Part shown: piece after piece, positions 9,512-17,853 of the stretch
Layout of the letters: each line of letters starts with the position of its first letter
Position numbering within the stretch: the first letter of the stretch is position 1
Source: Deltaproteobacteria bacterium
Lineage (GTDB): Bacteria; Desulfobacterota; Binatia; UTPRO1
Reading direction: 5' to 3'
DNA: 58,093 nucleotides
Assembly (NCBI GenBank): GCA_016200545.1
Contig: JACQEO010000051.1
Span: forward strand, 1-58,093
The notes under the pieces: model-generated
What the model was told of the DNA's origin: nothing
Seen by the model: only the letters and a program-made list of their open reading frames with translations
Databases searched by the model: none
Made by a program: the position numbers and the translations under genes

Positions 9512-9754
9512 GTGCCGACTTCACGGCACATCATCTCGATCTCCCTCGATCCCGAGCTGCACGAGCGCGTGCGCACCGCGGCGAGGGGCGCGGGGAAAAG
9601 CGTGTCGCGATTCATTCGTGAGCTGATCGAGAAGCGCGTCCAGCCTCCGAGCACCCGACGTCGGCAGGGTAGCAGCGTCCTCTTGAAACTCTGCGGACTA
9701 GCGCACGGCGAGCTCGCCACACGCGATGTCGATCACGAGCTGTATGGCCGCTGA
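9512..9754 (+). CDS. Ribbon-helix-helix (CopG-type) protein, antitoxin-like
   Basis: Eighty residues. An N-terminal beta strand (HIISISLDPEL) followed by two helices (HERVRTAARGAGKSVSRF, IRELIEKRV) is the ribbon-helix-helix DNA-binding fold. The C-terminal tail (LKLCGLAHGELATRDVDHELYG) resembles the toxin-binding tails of RHH antitoxins paired with PIN-domain toxins. No PIN ORF follows: the next bases lead into a flavoprotein gene. It starts with a GTG directly after the dapB stop, so it is co-transcribed with lysine genes. It is either an orphan antitoxin or an autonomous regulator. Confidence 0.75.
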   Translation: MPTSRHIISISLDPELHERVRTAARGAGKSVSRFIRELIEKRVQPPSTRRRQGSSVLLKLCGLAHGELATRDVDHELYGR

Positions 9755-9799
9755 ACCCTTGCGCATCTACACCTGGCGTCTCGGATTCGAGCTCCTTCC

Positions 9800-11108
9800 C
9801 TGACACCAAGCGCGGAGCACGAGCGCTGCGACATCGCCGTCGTCGGTGGCGGCCGCCGCTGGGCTCGCAGCCGCGATCTTCGCCACAGAAGCTGTTCGGT
9901 CGGCGGTGCGCCCGAACGCCCGCAGTCAACTTCGCATCGTCGTCCTCGACGGCGCGGCACGGATCGGGGCCAAGATCCTGATCTCGGGCGGCGGGCGCTG
10001 CAACGTCACCCATGAGATCGTACGCCCCGAGGACTTCAACGGCGCGCGTCCCATCGTCCGCAACGTCCTCGCCGCCTTCGACGCCGAGGCGACTGTCCGC
10101 TGGTTCGCGTCGATGGGTGTGACCCTGAAGCGCGAGGAGACCGGCAAGCTTTTCCCGACAACCGATCGCGCGCAGACGGTGCTCGATGCGCTGCTGCGGC
10201 GCTGCGCCGCGCTCGGCGTCCACGTCCTCACGGGGCATCGCGTGCACGACGTCGTGGCCGCGTCGCCGACCGACGACCCGCACGCACTGCGCTGGCGCGT
10301 GCGTCACGAGCACGGCGTTCTCGCGGCGCGGGCCGTCGTCCTCGCGACCGGGGGACGCTCGCTGCCACGCACGGGCAGCGACGGAGCGGGCCTGGCGATC
10401 GCGGAGCGCCTCGGGCACCGCGTGACGGCGACGGTTCCGGCGCTCGTCCCCTTCGTTCTCGGCGCCAGCTTCCACCCTGAAATCTCGGGCGTCTCGCAGT
10501 CGGTCGAACTGCAAATGTTCGTCGACGGCAAGCTCGCCGATCGCCGCAGCGGGAGCCCCCTCTGGACGCACTTCGGAGTCAGCGGGCCGGTCGTTCTCGA
10601 CGCGAGTCGCCACTGGACGCTGGCGCGTGACGCCGGACGAGCAGCGGAGGTGCGGTGCAGCGTCTTTCCGGGCGAGACCTTCGAGACGATCGACCGCCGG
10701 CTGCTCACGGCGTCACGGTCGCGTCCGCGCGCCTCACTCGCGGGCGTCCTCGCCGAGACGCTGCCGGAGCGCGTCGCCGCCGCGCTCGCGCGCGCCGCCG
10801 GCCTCGACCCGACGACGCGCGTCGCCGAGGTCGCGCGCGCCGATCGCCGCACGCTCGCGCACCGGCTCAGCGCCCTTGTCCTACCGGTCGAGCGCGACCG
10901 CGGCTGGGACCATGCCGAAGTAACCGCCGGCGGCATACCTCTCGACGAGATCGACTACCGTACGATGGCTTCGCGCAAGCAGGCCGGCCTCTACCTGATC
11001 GGCGAGATGCTCGACTGCGATGGGCGCATCGGCGGCTTCAACTTCCAGTGGGCGTGGGCGACGGGTTTTCTCGCCGGTCGCACCGCCGTCCGAGCACGAT
11101 GCGCTTGA
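9800..11108 (+). pseudogene. HI0933-family flavoprotein, frameshifted in its FAD motif
   Basis: NAD(P)/FAD-dependent oxidoreductase of the HI0933/YhiN type. Family motifs are ISGGGRCNVTH, ATGGRSLPRTGSDGAG, HFGVSGPVVLDASR, AEVTAGGIPLDEID and a C-terminal GGFNFQWAWATG. The dinucleotide-binding start is split over two frames: CDIAVVGGG is readable at 9827-9853, while AAGLAAAIFATE continues one base later. One extra C near 9851-9858 explains this. No ATG, GTG or TTG opens the first frame after 9754; a CTG at 9800 is the only plausible start. The GTG at 9846 in the second frame would lack the Gly-rich loop. Its 3' end overlaps the convergent MarR-GNAT gene by 71 bases. Confidence 0.75.
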
Positions 11109-11982
11109 TTTCGCGCGCGGGCCGGAGCTGCTTGGCGTAGAAGCGCGTCGCGTCGGGGTTGTCGTTGTAGCGTTTCATAGGCCGATAGCCGGCACCTTCG
11201 TAGAGAGCTATTGCCTCGCGGAGACGGTCGTTGGTGTCGAGGCGGATCTCGTCGTGACCGAGCCCGCGTGCCGCCGCCTCGAGCGCGGCGAGCAACCGTG
11301 CTCCCAATCCGAGCCCGCGCGCGTCGGGATGGAGCCACATACGCTTGATCTCGCCGACGCCGGGCGCGATCTCGCGCAGCGCGCCGCAGCCCATCGGCCG
11401 CCGCCCATCAGCGACGACCAGCGACACCGCCGCGGCGATCGGCCCCTGGTTCCAGTGGTCGAGCGGCCGCCCGAAGCGCCGCGCGATTTCGCCGAGGTAG
11501 GCGGCCTGCGCCGCTTGCGCGTCCGGGTGATGCGCCGCGCGCCGTTCGATCCGCACTACCGCCCCGACGAGCAGCCGCCGCGCCTGGTCGAGCGCGTCGA
11601 GCAAGCGGCGACGGTCGCCTGCCGCGAGCCCGGCCGTCATCGCGCCCACCCGCTCGTCGGCACGACGATCGAGCGTGGCGAGCACCTGCCGCCCCTTCGC
11701 CGTCACCTCCACGATCCGGTTGCGGGCGTTGCTCGGATCGACCTCGCGGCGGACGAAGCGGCGCGCCTGCAACGCCACCAGCCCGCGGCTCAGCGCCGCC
11801 GCGTCGACGGCGAGGAGGCGCCGTAAGTGGTGCGTCGCGAGCGGCGCCAGCACCGCCACCTCGTACAGCAACCGCGCTTGCGCGAACGGCAGCGGCGAGC
11901 CGAGGTAGCGCTCGTCGAGGAGGCCGATCCGCTGTGTGAGGAGCCGATTGAACCGCCGCAGGCGGCCGAGCTCGTCGCGCAT
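11038..11982 (-). CDS. MarR-type regulator fused to GNAT acetyltransferase
   Basis: Two-domain protein of 314 residues. Residues about 1-140 form a MarR winged helix (LPFAQARLLYEVA, then RRLLAVDAAALSRGLVALQ as recognition region, then the wing VTAKGRQVLATLD). Residues about 150-295 form a GNAT domain with the acetyl-CoA loop motif HPDARGLGLGARLLAALE and the C-terminal LYEGAGYRPMKRYNDNP. Such fusions are known; some are detoxifying acetyltransferases that repress themselves. A perfect palindrome lies five bases before the start, so autoregulation is likely. The last 24 codons overlap the convergent flavoprotein gene. Confidence 0.88.
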   Translation of the reverse strand: MRDELGRLRRFNRLLTQRIGLLDERYLGSPLPFAQARLLYEVAVLAPLATHHLRRLLAVDAAALSRGLVALQARRFVRREVDPSNARNRIVEVTAKGRQVLATLDRRADERVGAMTAGLAAGDRRRLLDALDQARRLLVGAVVRIERRAAHHPDAQAAQAAYLGEIARRFGRPLDHWNQGPIAAAVSLVVADGRRPMGCGALREIAPGVGEIKRMWLHPDARGLGLGARLLAALEAAARGLGHDEIRLDTNDRLREAIALYEGAGYRPMKRYNDNPDATRFYAKQLRPAREIKRIVLGRRCDRRENPSPTPTGS

Positions 11983-11987
11983 GGCCG

Positions 11988-12008
11988 ATCGTTGACAGTG
12001 TCAACGAT
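11988..12008. promoter_or_regulatory. Perfect palindromic operator of the MarR-GNAT gene
   Basis: ATCGTTGACA (11988-11997), one central G, then TGTCAACGAT (11999-12008): a perfect 10-1-10 inverted repeat. It ends five bases upstream of the MarR-GNAT ATG (minus strand). Size and symmetry are typical of MarR dimer sites. A TTGACT at 12011-12016 (minus strand) may be a -35 element, which would place the operator inside the promoter. The binding protein is inferred from adjacency. Confidence 0.7.
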
Positions 12009-12210
12009 TGGAGTCAACCGCGGAGCGCCTCCGCGATCTGCGGACAGCGCGTGGCACGGCCGGATTGCTCACTCCCGGCAGCTGCTCGCGACGACCCCGG
12101 CACCGTGGGGCTTCGCCGACTGCGGCTGCATGCCCCGGCGCGAGCACGCCGGTGCACCAGCGAATCCCCTCTTGCGCGACGCTTCGCCAACACGATAGAG
12201 AGATCCCCAC

Positions 12211-12312
12211 ATGTTCCCCGCCGGTCTCACGCTCGACGCTTCGAAACGCGGCGGCCACCTCACGGTGGTCGTTGTTGTCGTCGTCGGTGTGACCGAGGCC
12301 ATCGCGCCGTAG
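12211..12312 (+). CDS. ilvBN operon leader peptide (valine-rich)
   Basis: Thirty-three-codon ORF with ATG at 12211 and TAG at 12310-12312. Codons 19-25 (12265-12285) are seven consecutive Val codons, and codon 27 is Val again. GAGAG at 12198-12202 can act as ribosome site. It is followed 25 bases later by a strong intrinsic terminator and then by ilvB. This is the layout of the E. coli ilvB leader peptide (IvbL), although the peptide sequence differs. Ribosome stalling on Val codons under valine starvation would allow read-through into ilvBN. Confidence 0.88.
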   Translation: MFPAGLTLDASKRGGHLTVVVVVVVGVTEAIAP

Positions 12313-12352
12313 CGGGGACGCAAGCGTAACGCTTCCGAAACCCCTGCTGGCG
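12305..12352 (+). promoter_or_regulatory. ilvBN antiterminator helix
   Basis: CGCC-GT-AGC-GGGG (12305-12317) can pair with CCCC-T-GCT-GGCG (12341-12352): eleven base pairs with two small bulges. It uses the 5' arm of the terminator, so the two structures exclude each other. The 5' strand overlaps the leader stop codon. A ribosome that finishes the leader masks it, while one stalled at the Val codons (ending at 12285) leaves it free. Confidence 0.75.
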
Positions 12353-12371
12353 CGAGGCCGGCGGGGGTTTT
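12338..12371 (+). terminator. Intrinsic terminator of the ilvBN attenuator
   Basis: A 14-base-pair stem: AAACCCCTGCTGGC (12338-12351) pairs with GCCGGCGGGGGTTT (12357-12370), with two G-U pairs and loop GCGAG. It is followed by TTTTGTCGTTTT. It lies 60 bases before the ilvB ATG and after the leader peptide, as expected for transcription attenuation. Confidence 0.88.
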
Positions 12372-12430
12372 GTCGTTTTGGGCCCCTGCCGTCCCCAGCC
12401 GCAGGCACTACCGCGGAGGGAGGACTGATC

Positions 12431-14164
12431 ATGCAGACGAACGGCGCGGGCCTCATCGTGAGGCTCCTCGAGCGACAGGGGATCACGACGATCCCCGGCA
12501 TTCCGGGCGGCGCGAGCCTGCCGCTCTACGACGCGCTCCACGGGAGCGCCATCCGCCACGTGCTCGCTCGCCACGAGCAGGGCGCGGGGTTCATCGCGCA
12601 AGGGATGGCGCGCGCGACCGGCGTACCGGCGGTCTGCCTCGGGACCTCGGGGCCGGGGGCGACGAATCTCCTCACCGCGATCGCCGACGCCAAGCTCGAC
12701 TCGATCCCGCTCGTCGCGATCACCGGGCAGGTGCCGCGCGCGATGATGGGCACCGACGCGTTTCAGGAGATCGACACCTACGGGCTCACGATCCCGATCA
12801 CCAAGCACAACTACCTGGTGTCGTCGGCGCGCGAGCTCCTGCACGTCATCCCGGAGGCGTTTCGCATCGCGACGTCGGACCGGCCGGGGCCGGTGGTGAT
12901 CGACGTGCCGAAGGACGTGCAGCTGGAGGCGATCACCGTCGACGCGTGGCCGGAGCCGGGCCGAGCCGATCCGGCGACGGACTGCACGTCCGCGGACGTC
13001 CTCGGCGCGGTGGCGCTCCTCGAAGACGCCCGCCGTCCGGTGCTGCTGATCGGCGCCGGCGTCATCGCGGCGGGGGCGTCGGACCTGGTGCGCCGCCTCG
13101 CCGAGCGGGGCTCGATCCCGGTCGCGGCGACGCTGCTCGGTCTCGGCGCGATGCCGGCGCATCACCCGCTCTTCCTCGGCATGGTGGGCATGCACGCGGC
13201 GCGCGCAACCAATCTGATCCTCGAGGAGTGTGATCTCCTGGTCGGGCTCGGCATCCGTTTCGACGACCGCGCCACCGGCAAGGCGGCCGAGTTCTGTCCG
13301 CATGCGCGCATCCTCCACGTCGACGTCGACGCGAGCGAGCTCGGCAAGATCAAGACGCCGACGCTCGGCATCCAGGCGGACGTCGGTGCGGCGCTACGCG
13401 CCTTCATGGCGCAGATCAATCCGCGGCCGCGGCCGGCGTGGTCGGCGCGCGTCGCGGAGCTGCGCGCGGCGCATCGGCTGGCGATGCCGGGCGCCGACGA
13501 CACGTGCCGGCCGTACGGCTTGGTGCGCGCGGTCGCGGCGCTCGCGGGCGACGACGTGATCGTCACCAGCGACGTCGGACAGCACCAGATGTGGGTGGCG
13601 CAAGCGTTTCCGTTCACGCGGCCGCGGCAGTGGCTCACCTCGGGCGGCCTCGGGACGATGGGCTTCGGCCTGCCGGCGGCGATCGGCGCCGCCCTCGCCT
13701 GCCCCGATCGCCGCGTCGTCTGCTTCACCGGCGACGGCAGTCTCCTGATGAACATCCAGGAGCTCGCGACCGCGGCCGAGGAGAAGGTGCGCGTCACCGT
13801 GATCCTCCTCGACAACGCGCACCTCGGACTCGTGCGGCAACAACAAGAGCTCTTCTACGGCGGCCGTTTCCACGCCTCGCGCTTCGTCGCCGCGCCCGAC
13901 TTCGCGGCGATCGCCCGTGGCTTCGGCGTCGAGGCCTACGACCTCGCGACGGCGTCCCGCCCGGCGGCCGTGCTCGCCCATGCGCTCGAGACACCCGGGC
14001 CGTGTCTCGTCCGCGTCCCCATCGCCGCCGAGGCGAACGTGTATCCGATGGTGCGCCCCGGTGGCCCGAACCGCGAGATGATCGATCGCGACGCGCCCGT
14101 GTCGCGCGCGACCGCCAGCGACGACACCGAGAATGGAGGAGACGATGCCCGACCAACGCCGTGA
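12431..14164 (+). CDS. ilvB: Acetolactate synthase large subunit, IlvB type
   Basis: ThDP-dependent enzyme making acetolactate or acetohydroxybutyrate for Val, Leu and Ile. It has 577 residues. The N-terminal domain carries the catalytic Glu49 in ARHEQGAGFIAQGMAR, then GTSGPGATNLLTAIADA and ITKHNYLV. The central FAD-binding domain follows, then the C-terminal ThDP motif starting at GDGSLLMNIQE with the partner Asn in LLDNAHLG. The sequence is closest in feel to enterobacterial IlvB rather than the usual deltaproteobacterial IlvB. It is preceded by a valine attenuator and GGAGGG, and its 3' end overlaps ilvN by 20 bases. Confidence 0.95.
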   Translation: MQTNGAGLIVRLLERQGITTIPGIPGGASLPLYDALHGSAIRHVLARHEQGAGFIAQGMARATGVPAVCLGTSGPGATNLLTAIADAKLDSIPLVAITGQVPRAMMGTDAFQEIDTYGLTIPITKHNYLVSSARELLHVIPEAFRIATSDRPGPVVIDVPKDVQLEAITVDAWPEPGRADPATDCTSADVLGAVALLEDARRPVLLIGAGVIAAGASDLVRRLAERGSIPVAATLLGLGAMPAHHPLFLGMVGMHAARATNLILEECDLLVGLGIRFDDRATGKAAEFCPHARILHVDVDASELGKIKTPTLGIQADVGAALRAFMAQINPRPRPAWSARVAELRAAHRLAMPGADDTCRPYGLVRAVAALAGDDVIVTSDVGQHQMWVAQAFPFTRPRQWLTSGGLGTMGFGLPAAIGAALACPDRRVVCFTGDGSLLMNIQELATAAEEKVRVTVILLDNAHLGLVRQQQELFYGGRFHASRFVAAPDFAAIARGFGVEAYDLATASRPAAVLAHALETPGPCLVRVPIAAEANVYPMVRPGGPNREMIDRDAPVSRATASDDTENGGDDARPTP

Positions 14165-14570
14165 CGACCGCTGCTCTGCCGAGACCCGGCACCCGAGCGT
14201 CGTCCTCCGCCTCGTCGTGCGGAACCATCCCGGCGTCATGTCGCACGTCTGCGGCCTCTTTCACCGTCGCCTCTTCAATGTCGACGGGATCGCCTGCCTG
14301 CCGACAGCCGACGCGTCCCGCAGCGCCGTGCTGCTCTTGGTACGCGAGGACGCGCGGCTCGAGCAGGTCGTCCGCCAGCTCGCGAAGCTCGTCGACGTCC
14401 TCGAGATCCGGCGCGAGGCGGCGGGCGACGACGCGTTCGGCGTCGTCGCCGTCGCGCTCGGCTGTCCGGCGCCCGGATCGGCGCAGTGGGTCAGTTTCGG
14501 CGTGACGGGAGAAGCGCGACATCAGGTAGAAGGCTATGGCGATCCAAAGAATCGGCTAGGCACCATATGA
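14145..14570 (+). CDS. ilvN: Acetolactate synthase regulatory subunit, IlvN type
   Basis: A single ACT domain spans residues about 17-100: VVRNHPGVMSHVCGLFHRR, then NVDGIACLP, closely matching the E. coli IlvN pattern. It binds branched-chain amino acids and gives feedback control of IlvB. Start ATG 14145 was chosen for GGAGGA at 14135-14140; an ATG at 14133 overlaps that ribosome site. At 141 residues it is longer than E. coli IlvN (96) because of an extra tail of about 40 residues of unknown role. Confidence 0.92.
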   Translation: MPDQRRDDRCSAETRHPSVVLRLVVRNHPGVMSHVCGLFHRRLFNVDGIACLPTADASRSAVLLLVREDARLEQVVRQLAKLVDVLEIRREAAGDDAFGVVAVALGCPAPGSAQWVSFGVTGEARHQVEGYGDPKNRLGTI

Positions 14571-14687
14571 TCGGAAAGAACACCGGCGGTCGACAAAAAC
14601 GCTTGACGCTCACTACTACCTTCGCCTATTGTTCGCCTACCCGGGGGAGTAGATTTCGACTGCATCAATCGGGACGCAACCGTTCAC

Positions 14688-16560
14688 ATGAGCTCGTTGC
14701 TGCACAGCGCAGGTAGTTGGTCGCGTCCGCGTATCCACGCCGCCGTCGGTCGCAGCGGTGCGGCACGAAGCCGTCGCCCGCGGGAGCGCGGCGACGCGGA
14801 TGGTGAGCTCGAGCGCGCGCGCCGCACCGAACGCGCGCAGTTCGCCCAGCAGGTCGACATCGAACTGCGCGTCGCGTGCCGCACCGAAGCGGCGGCACGG
14901 CACGAGCTCGGGATCGTCGCGCGCGCGCTGTGTCGCGGCCACGCATATCGTCGCCTCGGGTTCGTCCGGCTGAGCGACTACGCGCGCGAGCGCCTCGGGG
15001 TGTCGGCGCGCACGCTGCACGCGGCCGCCTGGGTCGCCACGCGGCTCGACGCGCTGCCGATCGTCGCGGCGGCGTTCGATCGCGCCGAGCTCTCCTGGGC
15101 GCAGGTACGTACGGTCTGTGCCATCGCGCGCCCCGAAGATCAGGAGCAGTGGCTGGCACGCACGCGCACAACCACGGTCGAAGAGCTCGAACGAATCGGG
15201 CGCGCAGTGCGTCCGAACGGCGCGGGCACCGCCGATCCCGACCCCGACGACGGCACGATCGACGGCGAGCCCGCGTTGCAACTGCGCATCGCCTGCCCGG
15301 CGCGCGTGCGGGCGCTCTGGCAGCGCGCTCGAGCTCGCGTCGCGTGTCGCAGGCGAGCCGCTCGCGGCGTGGCGCGCCGCCGAGATCATCGCCGCCGAAG
15401 CGTTCTCCGGACGGCCGGCGGGCGTGTCGCTCGTCGACCGTACCGTGCTGGCGTGCATGCGGCTCGCCCGCCGGGCGCGATGATGCGATTCGGCAACCGG
15501 CGCGCACTGCCCCGAGCCAGGACCCGTCGCGCCCGAGCCAGGACACCCGTCGCGACAGCGCAGGCCGGCGCTGCCCGCGAGCCGGAGCGCTCGGATCCAG
15601 CACCGCCACGTGCAGTGTCCGATCCGTTCGCGCTCGACGCGCGGCTTGTGGCCGTCATGCGTGCGATCCGGACGAGTGAGCCCCGGATCGGTCGCCTCCT
15701 TAGAATCGTCGTCGACCAGCACCTGTATCGCGCGCAGGGCTTCCCCTCGCTCGCCGACTACGTGCGCGAGCGCCTCGGCATCTCGGTTCGCAAAGCTTGG
15801 GCGCTCCTCAAGGTCGAAAGGAGCACGCGGCGTGCCGACGACTTCGCGCACGCCTACGACGAGGGGGCGATCTCTTGGGTGTGCGCCTTGACGCTGCTGC
15901 CCGTCGTCGATCGCGCGAACGCCGCCGCATGGATCGCGCGCGCGGACGCCGTCACGGTGCGCCGCCTCGCCGACGAGGTGAGCTGGGTCCTCGAGGCGCG
16001 CGATGTCTGCGGCGCGGAGGCGCGTCTCGATCCGCCGCCGCTCGACAGCGTGCTGGTATCGCCGGTCGCGCAGGCGATCGCCACGTCCGCAGCAGCCACG
16101 TCAACCGCGGCGGCAGCCACGTCCGCCGCGAGCGTGCAAATCGGTGCGCACGCGCCGCTGCAAACCCTGCTGACAAAATTTGACACCGGTCGGCGCGCGG
16201 CATTCGAGGTCTGCGACGTCGAGATTGAATTCATCGCGCCGGTGTCGGTGGTCGCGCTCTTTCGCGAGGCGCTCGACGCGTACGCGGAGCCGGGGGCGCC
16301 ACGCTGGTTGGCATCATCTCCACTACCGGTCGCGCGGCGGCGGCAACGCCCGCGCGAATCGCATCGCGGTCTGCGCGTCGCATCACCTGCACGGGATTCA
16401 CCCCGGCACCGTCCGCGCGTCGGGAACGGCGCCGCGCGACGTTCAGTGGCAGCTCGGCGTCCGCTCGGGCGGGCCGCCCCTGCTCGCGTACGTCGGCGAT
16501 CGGCGGTGCCCCGACGAGCGGCAGAAGACCGCGCCCGGCGAGGAGCAGGAGACTGGCTGA
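14688..16560 (+). pseudogene. Decayed HNH endonuclease-family protein
   Basis: Remnant of a large HNH-motif protein. Two homologous helical segments are present: GFVRLSDYARERLGVSARTLH near 14958-15020 and GFPSLADYVRERLGISVRKAW near 15740-15800. The reading frame shifts near 15325, where ALELASRVAGEPLAAWRAAE continues in another frame to 15483. Near 16300 the text jumps from EPGAPRW into a different frame reading WHHLHYRSRGGGNARANRIAV. That frame completes the HNH core (CASHHLHGIHPG) and ends at 16560. The segment expected between, with the zinc-binding Cys pair and first His, is missing, so an internal deletion is likely. The protein is not expected to be functional. Confidence 0.75.
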
Positions 16561-16598
16561 GCCTAACGCTTCGCCTACCCAGATCGGCGCTACCCTTG

Positions 16599-16612
16599 TG
16601 AATGTGCATTCA
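16599..16612. promoter_or_regulatory. Short palindrome upstream of dapL
   Basis: TGAATG-TG-CATTCA, a perfect 6-2-6 inverted repeat 70 bases before the dapL start, in a stretch richer in A/T than its surroundings. The TGAATG/CATTCA half-sites resemble sites of some TetR-family fatty-acid regulators. Here it may simply be a promoter-proximal operator; no cognate regulator is adjacent. Confidence 0.35.
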
Positions 16613-16682
16613 TTCCGCTAATTAGGCCACCGTTTTATCCCGAAAATGCTGGGGTTCTGGGAACCGAAGGGAGTACCGGGCG

Positions 16683-17852
16683 GTGCCGGTAACCATCAGA
16701 CCTGCCGAGCGAATTCGCCAACTTCCGGCGTATCTCTTCGCCGAGATCGACCGCATGAAGAAGGCGGTCGCGGCGCGCGGCGTGGATCTCATCAGCCTCG
16801 GCATCGGCGACCCTGACAGCCCCACCTTCCCGCACATCGTGCGCGCGCTCGCGGAGGCGGCGGCGCGTCCGGCGAACCATCGCTACCCCGACTACGAAGG
16901 GTTGCCGAGCTTCCGCGCCGCGGCGGCGGCGTTCGTGAAGGGACGCTTCGGCGTCACCGTCGACCCGGCGACCGAGGTCGTGTCGCTGATCGGCTCGAAG
17001 GAAGGGATCGCCAACATGGCGGTCGCCTTCGTCGATCCCGGCGATATCGTCCTCGTGCCCGACCCCGGATACCCGGTCTACGGCATCGGCACGCTCTTCA
17101 ACGGCGGCACGCCGTACCTGATGCCGCTCACGCGCGAGAACGCCTTCCTTCCCGACCTGGCGGCGATTCCCGCGGAGATCGCGCGGCGAGCGAAGCTCAT
17201 GTGGCTCGGCTACCCGAACAACCCGACGGCCGCGCTCGCGAGCCCACAGTTCTTCGCCGATGTCGTCGCCTTCGCGACCCGCCACAACATCATCGTCGCC
17301 CACGACAACGCCTACTCCGAGATCTACTACGATGAGCCGCCGCCGAGCTTCCTCGCGACGCCAGGCGCGGCCGCGCTCGGCATCGAGTTCCACTCGCTGT
17401 CGAAGACCTACAACATGACCGGCTGGCGCGTCGGTTTCGCGATCGGCAACCGCGAGCTGATCGGCGGCCTCGGAAAGGTGAAGACCAACGTCGACTCGGG
17501 CGTCTTCCAGGCGGTGCAGGAGGCGGGAATCGCCGCGCTCAGCGGTGATCAGTCACCGGTCGCCGGCATGCGCGCGCTCTACCGCGAGCGCCGGGATCTC
17601 TTGCTCGCCGCGCTCGCGAGCCTCGGCCTCGAGGCGCAGCCGGTACGTGGCACGTTCTACGTGTGGGTGCGTGTGCCGCGCGGCTTCACCTCGGCGTCGC
17701 TCACCGCGAAGCTCCTCGAGGAGATCGGCGTGGTCGTGACGCCCGGCAGCGGCTTCGGCGCCGCCGGCGAGGGTTACATTCGCTTCAGCCTGACCGTGGC
17801 GACCCCTCGGCTCGAAGAGGCGGTCGAGCGCCTGCGAACGCTCCGGCTCTGA
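16683..17852 (+). CDS. dapL: LL-diaminopimelate aminotransferase
   Basis: Class I/II PLP aminotransferase of 389 residues. It converts tetrahydrodipicolinate directly to LL-diaminopimelate, bypassing the succinylase and acetylase routes. Motifs include SLGIGDPDSPTFPHI, the nucleotide-like YPDYEGLPSFR, PNNPTAA, and the PLP lysine in SLSKTYNMTGWRVGF. The start is GTG at 16683. DapA, DapB, DapF and LysA are all in the cluster at 5.6-9.5 kb, so this gene completes the pathway. A 7-kb insertion of unrelated genes separates it from dapB. The gene next to it, folK, starts two bases later. Confidence 0.92.
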   Translation: MPVTIRPAERIRQLPAYLFAEIDRMKKAVAARGVDLISLGIGDPDSPTFPHIVRALAEAAARPANHRYPDYEGLPSFRAAAAAFVKGRFGVTVDPATEVVSLIGSKEGIANMAVAFVDPGDIVLVPDPGYPVYGIGTLFNGGTPYLMPLTRENAFLPDLAAIPAEIARRAKLMWLGYPNNPTAALASPQFFADVVAFATRHNIIVAHDNAYSEIYYDEPPPSFLATPGAAALGIEFHSLSKTYNMTGWRVGFAIGNRELIGGLGKVKTNVDSGVFQAVQEAGIAALSGDQSPVAGMRALYRERRDLLLAALASLGLEAQPVRGTFYVWVRVPRGFTSASLTAKLLEEIGVVVTPGSGFGAAGEGYIRFSLTVATPRLEEAVERLRTLRL

Positions 17853-17853
17853 G

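Noticed and set aside
9755..9845. A toxin gene after the CopG-like gene
   Set aside because: No frame of useful length with PIN or ParE features is present before the flavoprotein text starts.
14688..16601. A single 637-residue HNH protein
   Set aside because: The open frame is due to high GC. Homology jumps frame near 15325 and 16300, and the tail after 16300 is nonsense.
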